64,000 nucleotides of DNA from Dendrolimus kikuchii (Eukaryota; Arthropoda; Insecta; Lepidoptera; Lasiocampidae), in contig CM034405.1 of NCBI GenBank assembly GCA_019925095.2, forward strand, positions 14,719,401 to 14,783,400. The letters run 5' to 3'. Below the pieces are notes generated by a model, which was not told the DNA's origin, ran no database searches, and worked only from the letters and a program-made list of their open reading frames with translations. The position numbers were made by a program, and so were the translations under genes. Shown here in pieces: positions 11,691 to 22,577 of this stretch; position 1 is the first letter of the stretch; every line of letters starts with the position of its first letter.

Positions 11691-12015
11691 TTTATAATAT
11701 AACGTAATTATCTACTTTTTAAATTAATACATGCTACAAAAAGGGTTTTATGTAAAATACGTGTTTCTCTTGTTTTGCACACCCTATACGTCAATCTTGT
11801 TGTTGACGAGCATTGCTAAACAAAATGGCTTCTTGACAGTCTTATTCTTATTTGATATGCGTAATAGTGCATTTTATGTTTATCTTCGATCTTAAAGCGG
11901 CATACATACCAAATATGACAATAATTAAAATTAAAGTATTGTAAGTAATTTGAGTACTAATGCCCAAAAAAAATCATAATGCAACTGTTATTTGAACGGA
12001 TTAAGAGAATTGAAC
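11691..12015 (-). other. Sirt2 3' flank or 3' UTR
   Basis: Sequence just 3' of the Sirt2 stop codon. It probably includes the 3' UTR, but I see no clear AATAAA on the minus strand, so the transcript end is undetermined. Confidence 0.4.
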
Positions 12016-12156
12016 TCATAGCTTATGTTCAGTTGGCGATCCGCTGGGCCCTGGCAACACCACGTCTGGAGGCAACGGCGGTGTATGAGCTACATTGAGC
12101 AATCCTTCGCGTTCAAGACGATCGTGCTCTGAAGCTACCAAAGCTCTGAGCTCTTC
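12016..12156 (-). CDS. Sirt2: Sirt2 exon 7 (C-terminus)
   Basis: 46 codons plus TGA, phase 0. It encodes [20 protein letters not shown], then a proline-rich tail ending SPTEHKL. The tail lies outside the catalytic core and is expected to vary between species. The acceptor is attatag, read on the minus strand. Confidence 0.9.
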   Translation of the reverse strand, partial: EELRALVASEHDRLEREGLLNVAHTPPLPPDVVLPGPSGSPTEHKL

Positions 12157-15100
12157 CTATAATAAAAATAATACAAATAGATCTAGTTTGAACAGTTTTG
12201 ACCACTTTTTGATAACAAATGAAGTGGAAGTCAAGGCTTGGAACCGGTTTAAAATTTAGTTTTAGTCAACTACTTCATTCGGAGTGTAAACCTTAAAGAG
12301 AGTGCCATATAAAACTGAATTAATTATTTTGTTCCGTGCAAGAACGGAGAAAGAATACAATTTCCTGCGGCCTGACGGCCTGTCGTATGAGACGACAAAA
12401 CAACCCACATCCAGGTGGTAGGGTATCTACCCAACTGGATGGCTACCACCCCTGGTCTAGAGTATGCCGCCCTAACAACCTTGAGTTGTGTTCCGGCATT
12501 AGTGGCCAGGTTCCAGTCTCCCTTAAGAGAGCAGCAGCGCATTTATAGCACCTTTAGTGTAACTTTGGTACAAATGTCTATAGGGGATGGTAACCGCTTT
12601 CCATCAGGAGGGCCGTTTGCCTGCCTGCTGAACTCTGCAAATAAAAAAAATTAACACAATAATAAATAAATGACAACACGCTTTATTTTGACTGAAGTTT
12701 TTATATAAATTTATTTAAAACATTAAAATCAGTTGCATTGGTTTTTTGGGATAGGCCTCCTCTAGAACATGCCATTCAATGCGAACTCTCGCCAACCTTC
12801 TCCAATCTTTTGGGAGATCGTCTTCCCATCTTCTTTCTGCTCTCCCCCTTCTTTATTTTTAACAAGATATCGTGTACGTAATGGAATATCAATTATCTGT
12901 ATAGAACCTTATGCATAGACTGATATGCACTTGGTTTTCGTTTTGCTGTGGAATGTTATATTATGTATGGTATTTATATAAAATGGAGTAATTACCCCCC
13001 ATCCAAGTCTGTCGGCGAGATCCTGGCAGCCGTCGTCGCAGGTTCCGAGGCGGGCGACGTCCCGCACGGAGCCCTCGTCCAGGTGGAGCCCCCCGCCCCA
13101 GGGCCCCCACATCCGTAGCAGCGGAGGCCTCACGCCGGCCTTCTCGCGGTTTATCAACAAACGGGGACACCAATCTGGCACCCTACATATGGACAGATGG
13201 AATTTATTGGATAAGAACTTCAGGCCCGGTGCCTATATCTTAGCGCCCGCTCATTTGTCACACTATAAGTTAAAATTTGACATAAGCTCCATAGAATTAA
13301 TGTAAATAGTCAAATTTTAATGATGGTAGGGCAAGTGAATAGTGAAGTGAATCAAAAGGTATTTCATAGAGAAGTGGAGAAGGGGCTAGGAGGGTCTGGG
13401 CCTTACTACTTGTTATTCCTTTGCATTTTCTGAGAACATTTACTATAGTAATGTATATTTTTTTACACCATCAGAAAGTAGAGATTTCATGGAACAAAAA
13501 GCCCACCGATTTTTTTTAAAAAGCTCTAATGTTTTGACACGAGAATTTTTGATTGAAAGTTAGGGTGGTTTTTCGATATTAAGTCAAAATAAGGTGAAAA
13601 ATAAATATTTTAAATAAAAAAAATTACAGTGTGTTTGTGACATAAAAAGGTAAGTTTTCACCAAATTTCGTGAATTTTTTTTTTGTAAAATAAAAGACCA
13701 AAAAGTTGGATATTCGAATTTTTCACATAAATTTTGAGGTTATGTGTAAAAAGTGTAAATACAGAAGTTGTAGATCTTTTTATTGCCTACAACTTTGCTA
13801 TTTAACTTTTTTCCATAGGACTTGCAGTTTTGCCGGAAATCGAGATAAACTGTTTTTTACCCTTAAAAACTCACCCCCTTCCACTTCCCGACCTCAGATC
13901 GCCCGTAAATTATTTTTCCTTTCATTTTTGTTATATTCTCTTCCTTTTCCAATGGGTTTCATCCTACTATTATTTTAAAACAAAATAATCGTTTAAATGC
14001 CTTTTGCAGTAAAAAATATACTTAGGTCCAAATGTACCTTACAATGAAATGGCGGTAAAGGCTCGATGTGTTTATGTGCGACTGAAAATTTACTGTACCA
14101 CATTGCTACTCTTTGAAGGTGCGTAGAAACCATTCGAAATTGTTTAAAACCGGTTTATTCAACAAAAAATCATTTAACGAGCTTTTGTTAAAAACCGGTT
14201 AATTGAGCTTAGAATGAAAACAAAACCGAATAGAAAAGTTCCTATGTATAGTCGCGGAATGAAAATGTTCGTCACCTTAAAGTCGCCTTTTGCTTGCACG
14301 GGAAGAATACCGCCAACATTTTAATAAATGTTACATTTACAAAATATAGAAACGTGAAAAAGAAAATTGCTATGCTGATAATGACAGACACTGAGATTAA
14401 CGATAAGAAACAAAGAGGATATAATCACTATGCTTATCAGAAATATTAAAACCAAGAAAAAAGTTTTACATGTCTAACAATTTTCTTAGACAAGATAGTT
14501 AGCCAGGTAGGGTATTTGCCCGACTGGATGGCTACCACCCCTGGTCTAAAGTATGTCGCCATAACAACCTTCGCGTTGTGTTCCGGCATTAGTGACCAGG
14601 TTCCAGTTTCCCCTAAGAGAGCAGCAGCGCATTTGTAGCATCTTTGGTGTTGCAAATGTCCATAGGCGATGGTAACCGCTTTCCATCAAATGGGTCATCT
14701 GCCTGTCTGCTGATCTCTTGCAATAAAAAAAAAAAAAAGAAAATCAAGGAACTTTGATCTAAGTAATTTTAAACTTTATTGTCAAATAGTTTGTAATAAA
14801 TATAATATAACATAATTATATTTTAATTTTTTGTGGAAGAATGTGTTCTATGGCTTAGTTTGTAAAGGTAACACATGCTCGCTGAATGCTAAATGAATTC
14901 ATTTGAAAACTGTCGAACATTTTCATATCACGACTGACTGTACTTAGGCTGTAACTTCTTTGACTTTTTTTACCAGTTTCCAATCCTAGGTGATGACATC
15001 AAACCAGAATTAAAATGATTGAGGCAACTTACATATCAATTAGTGAAGCAAATGGCTGCACTTCCAATGAAGAGCCCATGATGATAAGCATGTCGCAGCG

Positions 15101-18100
15101 CTGGAAGTCCTCCTGCAGGCACCGTTGGAAACGTTCTGGTAGACTTTCACCAAAGAACACTATGTCTGGCTTCACCACACCCGGGCATTCCGTGCATATT
15201 GGTATTTGGTCCGCAAATATTCTTTCTAGAAATTATAATGGAGTCTATTCATTATATACGATGTTAGATTATATGTCCAAAGATAAATAAGTCAATTTCT
15301 TGTTGTAATTTAAAAACTAAAATTGAATACATTTATTAACATGTATATAGGGCCACATGTAGTAAACACAGTAAATAGAATTGGTGTATTTGCAATACTG
15401 TAGACACCCACTAGAAAATATATTGTGAAAATAATTTAAATTTAATACTGAATTTCAACATAATTATAAAGTCTTCCACGACACACCTTCCATGATCAAA
15501 TTTATCGTGTACTAGCGGAGGCTGATGTCAGGAGCCTTAAGAACAGACGAGCGTGCATGACAAGAGTTATGAATGTCAAAGAAGCAAGTGAGGTGTGTAA
15601 GAATGGACATAAATGGCGCTCTGTTGTTCGTGCCTACCCGCAAGGGAACTGGCGTGAAGTTATGTATGTATGTATAAACTCTTATCCTAAACTACACATT
15701 ATGTATACTTACTTATATTTAATATAATGCCAAAGAAAATACAATAACTTACCTTTAACAAATTCCAATGAATATTGTTTACGGCATTCCAAGCAGTGTG
15801 AGGTGTAAAACGTACCATGAGCTTCAACTATTTTATCCTCAGGGATACCAGCACCTCTTTCCAATGTGTCAATATTTTGGGTGTAATGACGTAATAATAG
15901 ACCTGAAATGGTTTATAAAATATATATTTTGCCAAATATTTCTTTGCTTACTTTCAGTTCCAACCATTATATTTTTAGTTAAATAAATACATCAAATACT
16001 TTTTTTTAAGTTTTTGGTACATAAACTTTAGAGTTAAGGGATATGGTTATTTTGTTACATTTTCTTATTATAGATTGAAAATCAAACATTTGAAAATTAA
16101 AAAATACTTCTGAATCCATCATGGCATTTGTAGATTTCATATCTAAACTGAACCTGTTTTATTCCTGCCACGGGTTGTCTGGAAAAGATTGTTTCTTAGC
16201 TACAACACCGCTTATTGTGCACATTTAGAATATTTTAGGCTATAAGTCTTTCTGTAACGGTGTACAATAAAATGTTATTTCTCTCTCTCTCAACTTACCT
16301 TTTTCATGTAACAGTCTGATGAAATAATGTGACACTGTAGGTTTGAAGCTTCCAGGGAAGAGTTCCTTTGCCAAAGTGAAGAATGGTTTTGGATTTTGTC
16401 TGAAGAAATTAATTTCAAATATTGCTTGTGGTTCCGGCAGTTCATACTTTTGTAAATTGTGGTATAAACCTGTTTCTGGACTCCGAAAGTCTGGTATACC
16501 TGCGGCTGGAATAACAGACACCTATTAAGTATGACATATTGAAACTGTTGGTACCTTAGAAAGTACCAATTGTACCTCAAACAACCATTAAGGGCGACTG
16601 ATCATCCATTTAGTATAATAGTGAGCCATATTGTTTTGTTATGTGTTTAAGGAATATAATATCCTTTTTATATAAATATTAGAAAGAAGTTCCTTATCAC
16701 ACGGTATTTGGTGGATGGGAACTAAACAAAAAAACATACATACATAACTTCACGCCAGTTCCCTTGCGGGGTAGGCACGAACAACAGAGTGCCATTTAGG
16801 CTTATTCTTACACACCTCACTTGCCTCTTTGACATTCATAACTCTTGTCATGCAAGCTCGTCTGTTCTTAAGGCTCCTGACATCACCTTCTGCTAGTATT
16901 CAAAAAAACATAACCAACCATAATGCTGACTGCTGTATACTATTATACAATATTGAACTTTAATTCATTCAAATAATATCTAAAATGTGTGTGCAGTTAA
17001 CAAGCAGTAGAATTGAAACTTCAGAGAATATACTCAGGGATAATTCTTCCCTAACTTTTATTAATATAAATATAACTCCTTTTGCCTAAATCCGTCAACA
17101 TATTATAATTTAAATAAACTTCTTAATTTTCGATGTTTTAGTGTAAAAAATATTATTATAAGTTTTATTTTGGTCCAAATTGGACCTTGTTTAATTATCG
17201 GTCTTATTGACTCTCTAATCTGTGCTGCACAATGTAAAACTCGTATATCATTCTCTCACAGGCTTAGTCACTTTAGTCAGCTTAGTGTCACTTTTTCATT
17301 TCATTGATTCTAAAGAAGTTTCACTTCAATAACAATATCCATCAGTGTAATATATGGTGTTTTGAAATTGAAAGTTCTTGTAATTGCTCTTATTACTATA
17401 CAAAATTTGTCAATGGTCTTTGAACATTCCAACCAGGTGTTCCAAAGACACCTCATTAGTTCATTTTTAATGTATCTTGTGAAGTTTGTTTTTAACCAAG
17501 TAACTTTTTTTGTTTCTCTTTTTGTAAAAGATTTATTTTCATATACATAAACAAAACAAGTAATTCGGTCCGACCATTTAGCTGTGAATTGGTAAATACC
17601 ATTTCATGACTAATTGATGCAATTGATCTTCATGAGATATGGTTAGGAAATGTATTGTATTCTACAGTCTCTATGACTTTGCATCAAAAAATAATCTTGA
17701 ATGGGCAAAACTCATACATCCTCAATTTTAGGATATGAACTTCATATTTAGGCTTTTGAAAAGAAATGGTGATTCAACATTACATTTGCAATTTTCCACT
17801 AAAGGTCTGTGGGGTATTAAGTGCATAGAATAGTTTTCATTATTGCCACCTATAATATTTAATTTTTTTATCCTAATTTTACAACATTCTATAGTGACAT
17901 ATAAATTATAAGTATTCAGTTTTATTTAGGAAACTGTTACTATAATAATAATAATTTAAAGCCCAATTTGACACAAGAATGTCCACAGAACATAACTTTG
18001 AATGAATTAAAAAAACTGAAAACCAATTACAATTAATTTATTTAGGTGATAATATACATAACTTTTTTACTGAGGCATTATATAATGTTATAAAAGCTAT

Positions 18101-19242
18101 TTCAATCATTATTTTCCTCCAAATAACAAAATAAATTAAATTTTTATCAATTCTGTTATGTCATATTAATCTATGATACATACATACATACATACATAAC
18201 TTCACGCCAGTTCCCTTGCGGGGTAGGCACGAACAACAGAGTGCCATAATCTATGATGAAGTCCCAAAAACAGTCACATTCTAAGGTGTCTTATTTTTAA
18301 TTTTAGTGTTGCTACCAAATGGTTGTTGCATTTCATTAACTCGATTTAATTCAGGAAAAAAACTGTATACATATTATTTCAAAACCTTACATTATTTATG
18401 TATTTATACTAAAACAATACTACATAATTGTACGTATATGTATTGAAAACAAAAATGATTGAATAAAAGTACAATATACAGGTGAAATCATCAAAAATGA
18501 AATAGATTAATGATAAATGCATGTTGTACGCGAAAGGTGATGTGAGACAAAACTTACAGGCTACAAAATATGACTATCTATTTTGTAAGGTATTTGTGTG
18601 GCACAAAAAGTAATTAACTTGGATTTGGAGGTTTCAATCCCTAAATATGTTGCAATGGGAATTGTCAAATCGGGCTTTTTATTTTATGGTTATTTAAGAT
18701 GGTTGTTTTAAACAGAAATACAAATATTTGGAATCCTGGTTTAATACTTACCTCCAGTTTTTGGTCTTCTATAAGTGATAATGATTAAAATAATAATATT
18801 TGTGTATCTGTGCAGGTTGATGTAATCAAATATTGTTATGGATTATATTATAGAAATACATTCAGAGCATCTCACCTGTTGATATTCCAGCTCCTGACAA
18901 TGTTATTATGTTTTTACACCGATCACTCTTAATCCAATTTACGATGCCGTCTAAAGTAACCTCGTTCAAAACTTTTTCTACCGGCGCCGAAGGTTCTCGT
19001 GGTTCACAGATACCAAGTTTATGTGCCAGATAATAACGCAAGGTATCCACATCTAAATCACGAAATCGCTCTATAACACTCTCAAATCTAGAAGATATAC
19101 TTGGCGGGATGCTGGGTGCAGGGACTGGCTCTTCACCTAAAAAAGTATACAATTTTGTTTTCATTAACAAATTTAAAAATACAAAAAAGAAAGAATTAAT
19201 TTACATACCATCACTTTTTCCTGGAGGAGGATTTGCAGACAT
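12016..19242 (-). CDS. Sirt2: Sirt2-type NAD-dependent protein deacetylase, complete seven-exon gene
   Basis: Class I sirtuins remove acyl groups from lysines using NAD+; SIRT2 acts mainly in the cytoplasm on tubulin and histones. Joined exons (19242-19209, 19136-18876, 16505-16299, 15902-15753, 15225-15033, 13182-12996, 12156-12016) give 390 codons, against 389 for human SIRT2. Visible are the NAD motif GAGIST (93-98) with [10 protein letters not shown] (99-108), the pocket TQNIDTLE (175-182) and the catalytic His196 in VEAHGT. The zinc site is Cys204, Cys207, Cys228 and Cys231, and the NAD cores are KPDIVFFGE (236-244), [10 protein letters not shown] (267-276) and LLINRE. All six introns are GT/AG and every phase joins. 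The [11 protein letters not shown] region and the LGWGEEL tail favour SIRT2 over SIRT1 or SIRT3. It converges with Rad51 and diverges from dsx. Confidence 0.95.
12157..12995 (-). other. Sirt2 intron 6
   Basis: GT/AG intron carrying a sense-inserted short retroelement (12337-12652). Confidence 0.85.
12337..12652 (+). mobile_element. Short retroelement family S, full copy
   Basis: It starts TGCAAGAACGGAG and ends CTGAACTCTGCAAATAAAAAAAA, an A-rich tail. Other copies: 14500-14738, 26787-27150 and 46245-46383 (plus); 22081-22197, 33948-34100 and 36701-36995 (minus). Signature blocks are CTGCGGCC.G.CGGCCTGTCG and GGTAACCGCTTTCCATCA. It is likely a SINE or a LINE 3' tail; I cannot say which. Confidence 0.75.
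12996..13182 (-). CDS. Sirt2: Sirt2 exon 6
   Basis: One base completing Met282, then 62 codons from [16 protein letters not shown] to [11 protein letters not shown]. It includes the NAD-binding LLINRE strand and the helix with [18 protein letters not shown]. It is very GC-rich (runs such as GGGGCGGGGGG) in contrast to the other exons. The linker [12 protein letters not shown] differs from the human counterpart, while the flanks are well conserved. Confidence 0.92.
13225..13330. mobile_element. Small palindromic MITE, family P, copy 1
   Basis: The core GTTAAAATTTGACATAAGCT with CTCCATA recurs at 32085-32185 and, reversed, at 46905-46990. The arms contain a near-palindromic TTGCCTTACCAT...ATGGTAGGGCAA. 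Confidence 0.7.
14249..14939. mobile_element. TIR element family T, copy 1, with nested retroelement
   Basis: The left end AGTCGCGGAATGAAAATGTTCG matches the reverse complement of the right end (AGTCGTGATATGAAAATGTTCG). A second copy lies at 19748-20414. Family S has inserted inside it at 14500-14738, so T is older here. Non-coding. Confidence 0.8.
14500..14738 (+). mobile_element. Family S retroelement, 5'-truncated
   Basis: It aligns with the 3' three quarters of 12337-12652 and ends in a 14-A tail. It splits the TIR element at 14249-14939. Confidence 0.8.
15033..15225 (-). CDS. Sirt2: Sirt2 exon 5
   Basis: Two bases complete Glu218, then 63 codons follow, with two bases left for Met282. 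It carries the second zinc pair (ICTECPG: Cys228, Cys231), [15 protein letters not shown] and [17 protein letters not shown], which form the central Rossmann strands. Confidence 0.95.
15226..15752 (-). other. Sirt2 intron 4
   Basis: GT/AG intron holding an RTE LINE tail on the plus strand (15482-15683). Confidence 0.85.
15482..15683 (+). mobile_element. RTE LINE 3' end
   Basis: The plus strand reads as the C-terminus of an RTE ORF ([20 protein letters not shown], then [24 protein letters not shown]), followed by a TATG repeat tail. It is 5'-truncated. Related tails: 16732-16896, 18180-18246, 32325-32400, 50889-51300. Confidence 0.85.
15753..15902 (-). CDS. Sirt2: Sirt2 exon 4 (catalytic histidine)
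   Basis: Completes Gly168, then 49 codons from [18 protein letters not shown] to [13 protein letters not shown]. It contains Gln176-Asn177-Asp179, the general base His196 and the first zinc pair Cys204 and Cys207. The spacing is C-x2-C; human SIRT2 has C-x4-C. Confidence 0.95.
15903..16298 (-). other. Sirt2 intron 3
   Basis: 396-bp GT/AG intron. No insertion recognised. Confidence 0.85.
16299..16505 (-). CDS. Sirt2: Sirt2 exon 3
   Basis: Two bases complete Ala99, then 68 codons run from [17 protein letters not shown] to [11 protein letters not shown]. It includes the cofactor-loop residues Asp104, Phe105 and Arg106 and the SIRT2-like [13 protein letters not shown] and [12 protein letters not shown]. 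Confidence 0.95.
16732..16896 (-). mobile_element. RTE LINE 3' end
   Basis: A CATA-repeat start, then the antisense of the RTE C-terminus (ACTTCACGCCAGTTCCCTTG block). Truncated at its 5' end. Confidence 0.85.
17170..17275. repeat. Dispersed repeat shared with 40935-41035
   Basis: The block GACTCTCTAATCTGTGCTGC and following bases to TCTCTC.CAGGCTTAG recur in reverse complement at 40935-41035 with few mismatches. Family unknown. Confidence 0.7.
18180..18246 (-). mobile_element. RTE LINE 3' end, very short copy
   Basis: A CATA tail plus about 48 bp of the RTE terminal sequence only. Confidence 0.85.
18876..19136 (-). CDS. Sirt2: Sirt2 exon 2
   Basis: Two bases complete Gly12, then 86 codons follow. 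A proline-rich linker ([12 protein letters not shown]) leads to [18 protein letters not shown] and ends at [10 protein letters not shown], the first part of the NAD site. Confidence 0.95.
19209..19242 (-). CDS. Sirt2: Sirt2 exon 1 (start)
   Basis: Encodes [11 protein letters not shown] plus one base; donor GTATGT. The start is chosen because ATG (19242-19240, context GCAAAATGT) is the only one that joins in phase, and human SIRT2 isoforms also begin with a short acidic or proline-rich N-terminus. The 5' UTR lies to the right. Confidence 0.88.
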
Positions 19243-19747
19243 TTTGCGTAAATAAAGAAAATTTCGTTTTGGAACCTTTGTCCACTTTTGCCACGGTTTG
19301 TTTGACAGACATATGATGCGCATTTTTGAGATTTGTTGTTGGCAAAATAACGAAGTCCAAAGTTCATATTGTTCATAGTACGTATAATGTGTTATTACGT
19401 AATATTATGGTACAAAAAATATACAATTTTATTTAGTTGTTATTAAAATGAAATAATTGGCTTAAGAATATTAAATTATTGTATATTTTATTAGCATTTG
19501 TATTTTGAAATTTAACGTTTAACAATTATCAACATATCCATCTTTGTAAACAACTATATAAAGTATTTGGCGGGAACTTAAAGGCGTGGGGATTTTGAGG
19601 TAGTAACTTTGTTTTGCTGTGATGGTGCATGGCGCCGCCGATTTCGTCGGTGCGGTGCAGCAACGCGATTGTGTAGGCTGAAACTGCTTGAAGAGATCTA
19701 ACATTTGATTGGCCTCATGTGACAAAGCTTCATGTGGGTTATTTACT
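19243..19747. other. Sirt2 5' flank and probable promoter
   Basis: No TATA box or initiator can be assigned. A 68-codon minus frame (19519-19725, including EANQMLDLFKQFQ) is open, but it has no splice sites or family match. Confidence 0.4.
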
Positions 19748-20414
19748 CACGGAATGAAAATGTTCGTCACCTTAAAGTCCACTTTTGCTTGCACGACTAC
19801 AAGAAACATTGCTGTCAATATTTAAAAAAATGTTACATTTATAAAATACTAGCTGTGTCCACGACTTCGTCTGCGTGGAATTTTTTGTTCTTGGAATCTT
19901 AAAAAAGGTAGCTTAAGTTACTACTTATAACATTAGCTATCTATCAATTAAAATCCCATTAAAATTGGTCCAGCCGTTTCAGAGATCAGCCGTAACATCC
20001 AGACAGACATTTTTTTATATAGGTACGTATATAGTTTCATAATGCATTTAGTAAGAAGCTGTTATTCTGACGTTACAAACAGACATTTAATTTTATTTAT
20101 TTGTGTGTGTCGATAGGAACGTGAAAAAAATTGCATTATTGGCAATGACAGGCGTTGAGATTAACAATAAGAAACAAAGAGGATATAATATTTATGATAA
20201 GCGGTTTTACGTCTCTAAATAATCTTCTTAGACAAGTTAGAAAATCAAACAACTTTGATCTAAGTATTTATAACCTTTATTGTCAAATAGTTAAACATAA
20301 TTTTCTGTGGAACAGTCTGTTCTGTGGCTTAGTTTGAAAAGGTAACATGTGCTCGCGGAACGTTACATGAATCAATTTTAAAAACTGGCGAACTCTTTCA
20401 TCCCGCCACTGTAC
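19748..20414. mobile_element. TIR element family T, copy 2, with nested Helitron
   Basis: It shares CGGAATGAAAATGTTCGTCA and the interior (AACAATAAGAAACAAAGAGG) with 14249-14939. A Helitron-like element (minus, from 19849) interrupts it. Confidence 0.8.
19849..20035 (-). mobile_element. Helitron-like element, 3' part
   Basis: The 3' CTAG end (reverse complement at 19849-19852) is followed inward by CGTCTGCGTGG and CAGCCGTTTCAGAGATCAGC, typical of the lepidopteran family. The 5' boundary is approximate. Confidence 0.65.
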
Positions 20415-21180
20415 CTATTTAACATTTTTCCCTGCGAACGAATACATAATAATATAGGAATGATAGTCGGTTAACAAAATGGCAGAACAATAACTTTGCT
20501 TTAATTTTATTTAGAGTAAAAACGTAACTCTGATATTAGACTAGATGGCGCCACGGCTCCTCATTCTGTCGCTTTATGGCGTTTTTTGAAATATAAATCA
20601 AATCACTTAAAAGTAAAAGACTTAAGAAAGGTTGGTATGATTTCGTGTAAATAATATGTATTTACTATGTGATTAACATTTCTAGTAGGCACTTCTCTTC
20701 TATGGACGTCGAACCACGATTCGAGTAACCAGTATTCTTGGTTTACTTATTTATAGTCGAAACAATTTACCTACACAATTTTCAAGAGAGAAACATTACA
20801 AGTAAAAGCATCTGTCTATAAGCTAAGTATAACTATATCTGAAGATACACAGAACAATAATAAAACAGAGACAAGGAGAACCACGACAGTCGTCTTGATA
20901 CGTCTAGGTATTTTAACTACAAACTCAATTTCGTAGTGTGAAACTACAAAGACTAAAACTAATTAGTCCAATAACAGTCGGTGTTTAATTTGGAACACAT
21001 AGCATCGGAAGTGTGTATAATACAATTAATAAATGTCTTCTAAGAATTCTATGATGTCTGCAGTTCAATAGACTACTGCACAGACTATTGACTACTTAAG
21101 AGACATTTGGATGACTAGTAAAAATAAACTTAATGTTGCTGTGTTTAGTCTCGTGGTCTTTGTTTACTTTACACCTTTAT
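20415..21180. other. Intergenic DNA between Sirt2 and dsx
   Basis: Nothing supported here. Confidence 0.5.
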
Positions 21181-21410
21181 TAATTTGTGTCCCTGCTACA
21201 CCTGGGATAATGTTAGTGTTAGCGACTGTGCCACGTAGATGTAACCAAGGGTGTTATGCGTTAATTGAGATGCGACATTGTTAATGACGTTTAACATTAA
21301 CATATAGCGTTAAATGTAGCTAATCATTATCGACGTTATTTTTTAAAGCTATAAGTAAGTCGTATTAGGACATAGACACTAACATTAATCATTGTGGCAG
21401 GGGCATTAGA
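21181..21410. mobile_element. MITE with imperfect inverted ends
   Basis: CCCTGCTACACCTGGGATAA with TGTTAGTGT near 21191-21219 is the inverse of ACACTAACATTAATCATTGT with GGCAGGGG near 21376-21403. Single copy in the window. Confidence 0.6.
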
Positions 21411-21745
21411 ATGAGTAATAAATTTTAAACCCTTATTACACTACACTGATTGAGGGACGTGGACGTAGCAATGCAAAATTTTTACGACTTTCTTTTTCTT
21501 ATTATTAGCTTGACAAAGAAAAGGTTAATATTTTTTACATATTTATACATATGTAACAACATGATTTTCCATGATATTAACTACTTACCTATATGCCTTT
21601 ACATAAATTCATAATATATTAACAAAGAAATAACCAGTTCGAATTATAAAATTGTTCTAATTAGATTGCCTCATGAACACTTCTAAGATATATATTTTGT
21701 AATATCAGTTTAATGATTGACGAATTTATTTTTGGAGACAGCCTT

Positions 21746-21935
21746 TAGAAAGAAAGAAAGAAAACGTTTATTTGCCAAATGCGACACAAAGAATTAATTA
21801 TAAAATAGACGAGACAAATATGTTTGTAGATGCCGCTATTCGACAAACGAGGTTGGCACTCAGTATATTGCTGTGTCGGAAGATACCCCGCCACAGCACT
21901 GATTTTCAGTGCCCACCTACTATTCTACACATATT
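21746..21935 (-). mobile_element. GAAA-tailed retroelement end, family G
   Basis: A GAAAGAAAG run, then CGTTTATTTG and the block GCACTCAGTATATTGCTGTG with GATTTTCAGTGC. A second copy lies at 38171-38375. Probably the 3' end of a LINE or SINE in minus orientation. Confidence 0.65.
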
Positions 21936-22080
21936 AACTTTTTAAATCTAAAAATATATAAAAGCATTATACATAATAATAATAAGAAAGAAAAACTAAA
22001 TATATAGTACAGTAATGAAGTATGCACAGTGTTTTATTATATATACATATCTGTCAATTTGAATTAATATTTGTATGTCT

Positions 22081-22577
22081 TTTTTTTATCGCTGGAGTAC
22101 AGCAGACAGGCAGACGGCCCACCTGATGGAAAGCGGTTACCGTCGCCTATAGACGTTTGCAACACCAGAGGTGTCATTAACGCGCTGCCGGCCTCGAAGA
22201 AATTTTATGACATGATGTTGTTGCGCTGTGGGAAAACCGCGGCTGGAAGCCAAGGTCTTTCAAGACCACGGGCAATAAAAATGGCCCGGACATTTGGAGG
22301 GCTTGCGTGGGGCCAATATTATTCTTATAATCTAACCCGCGACGTCGTACGCGTGGAATTTGCTTTCAAAACCCTCCGATTTTGAAACATTTTTCATTGG
22401 TGCTCCGCTCCTATTGGTCTTAGCGTGATGATATATAGCCTATAGCCTTCCATAAATGGGCTATCCAACACTGAAATAATTTTTCAAATCAGACCAGTAG
22501 TTCCTGAGATTAGCGCGTTTAAACAAACAAACAAACAAACAGACAAACTCTTCAGCTTTATAATATTAGTATAAATG
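22081..22577 (-). mobile_element. Composite of three repeat fragments
   Basis: A family S tail (22081-22197) abuts a piece of family K (22254-22313, GGCCCGGACATTTGGAGGGC), then a Helitron-like element (about 22332-22577, CCCGCGACGTCGTACGCG and a TTATAATATTAGTATAA 5' end). The 104-codon plus frame across it is an artefact. Confidence 0.65.

Larger units (their letters stand above)
13183..15032 (-). other. Sirt2 intron 5
   Basis: 1.85-kb GT/AG intron. It contains a copy of the palindromic MITE family P (13225-13330) and the TIR element family T (14249-14939), itself carrying a family S insertion. The remainder is AT-rich. Confidence 0.85.
16506..18875 (-). other. Sirt2 intron 2, largest
   Basis: 2.37-kb GT/AG intron with two antisense RTE tails (16732-16896, 18180-18246) and one copy (17170-17275) of a repeat that recurs reversed at 40935-41035. 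No further exon needed or seen. Confidence 0.85.

Noticed and set aside
19519..19725. Extra upstream Sirt2 exon
   Set aside because: The 68-codon frame has no donor in phase with exon 2 and ends at its own stop; exon 1 at 19242 already joins perfectly.
22071..22385. 104-codon plus-strand frame
   Set aside because: It crosses three unrelated repeat fragments.
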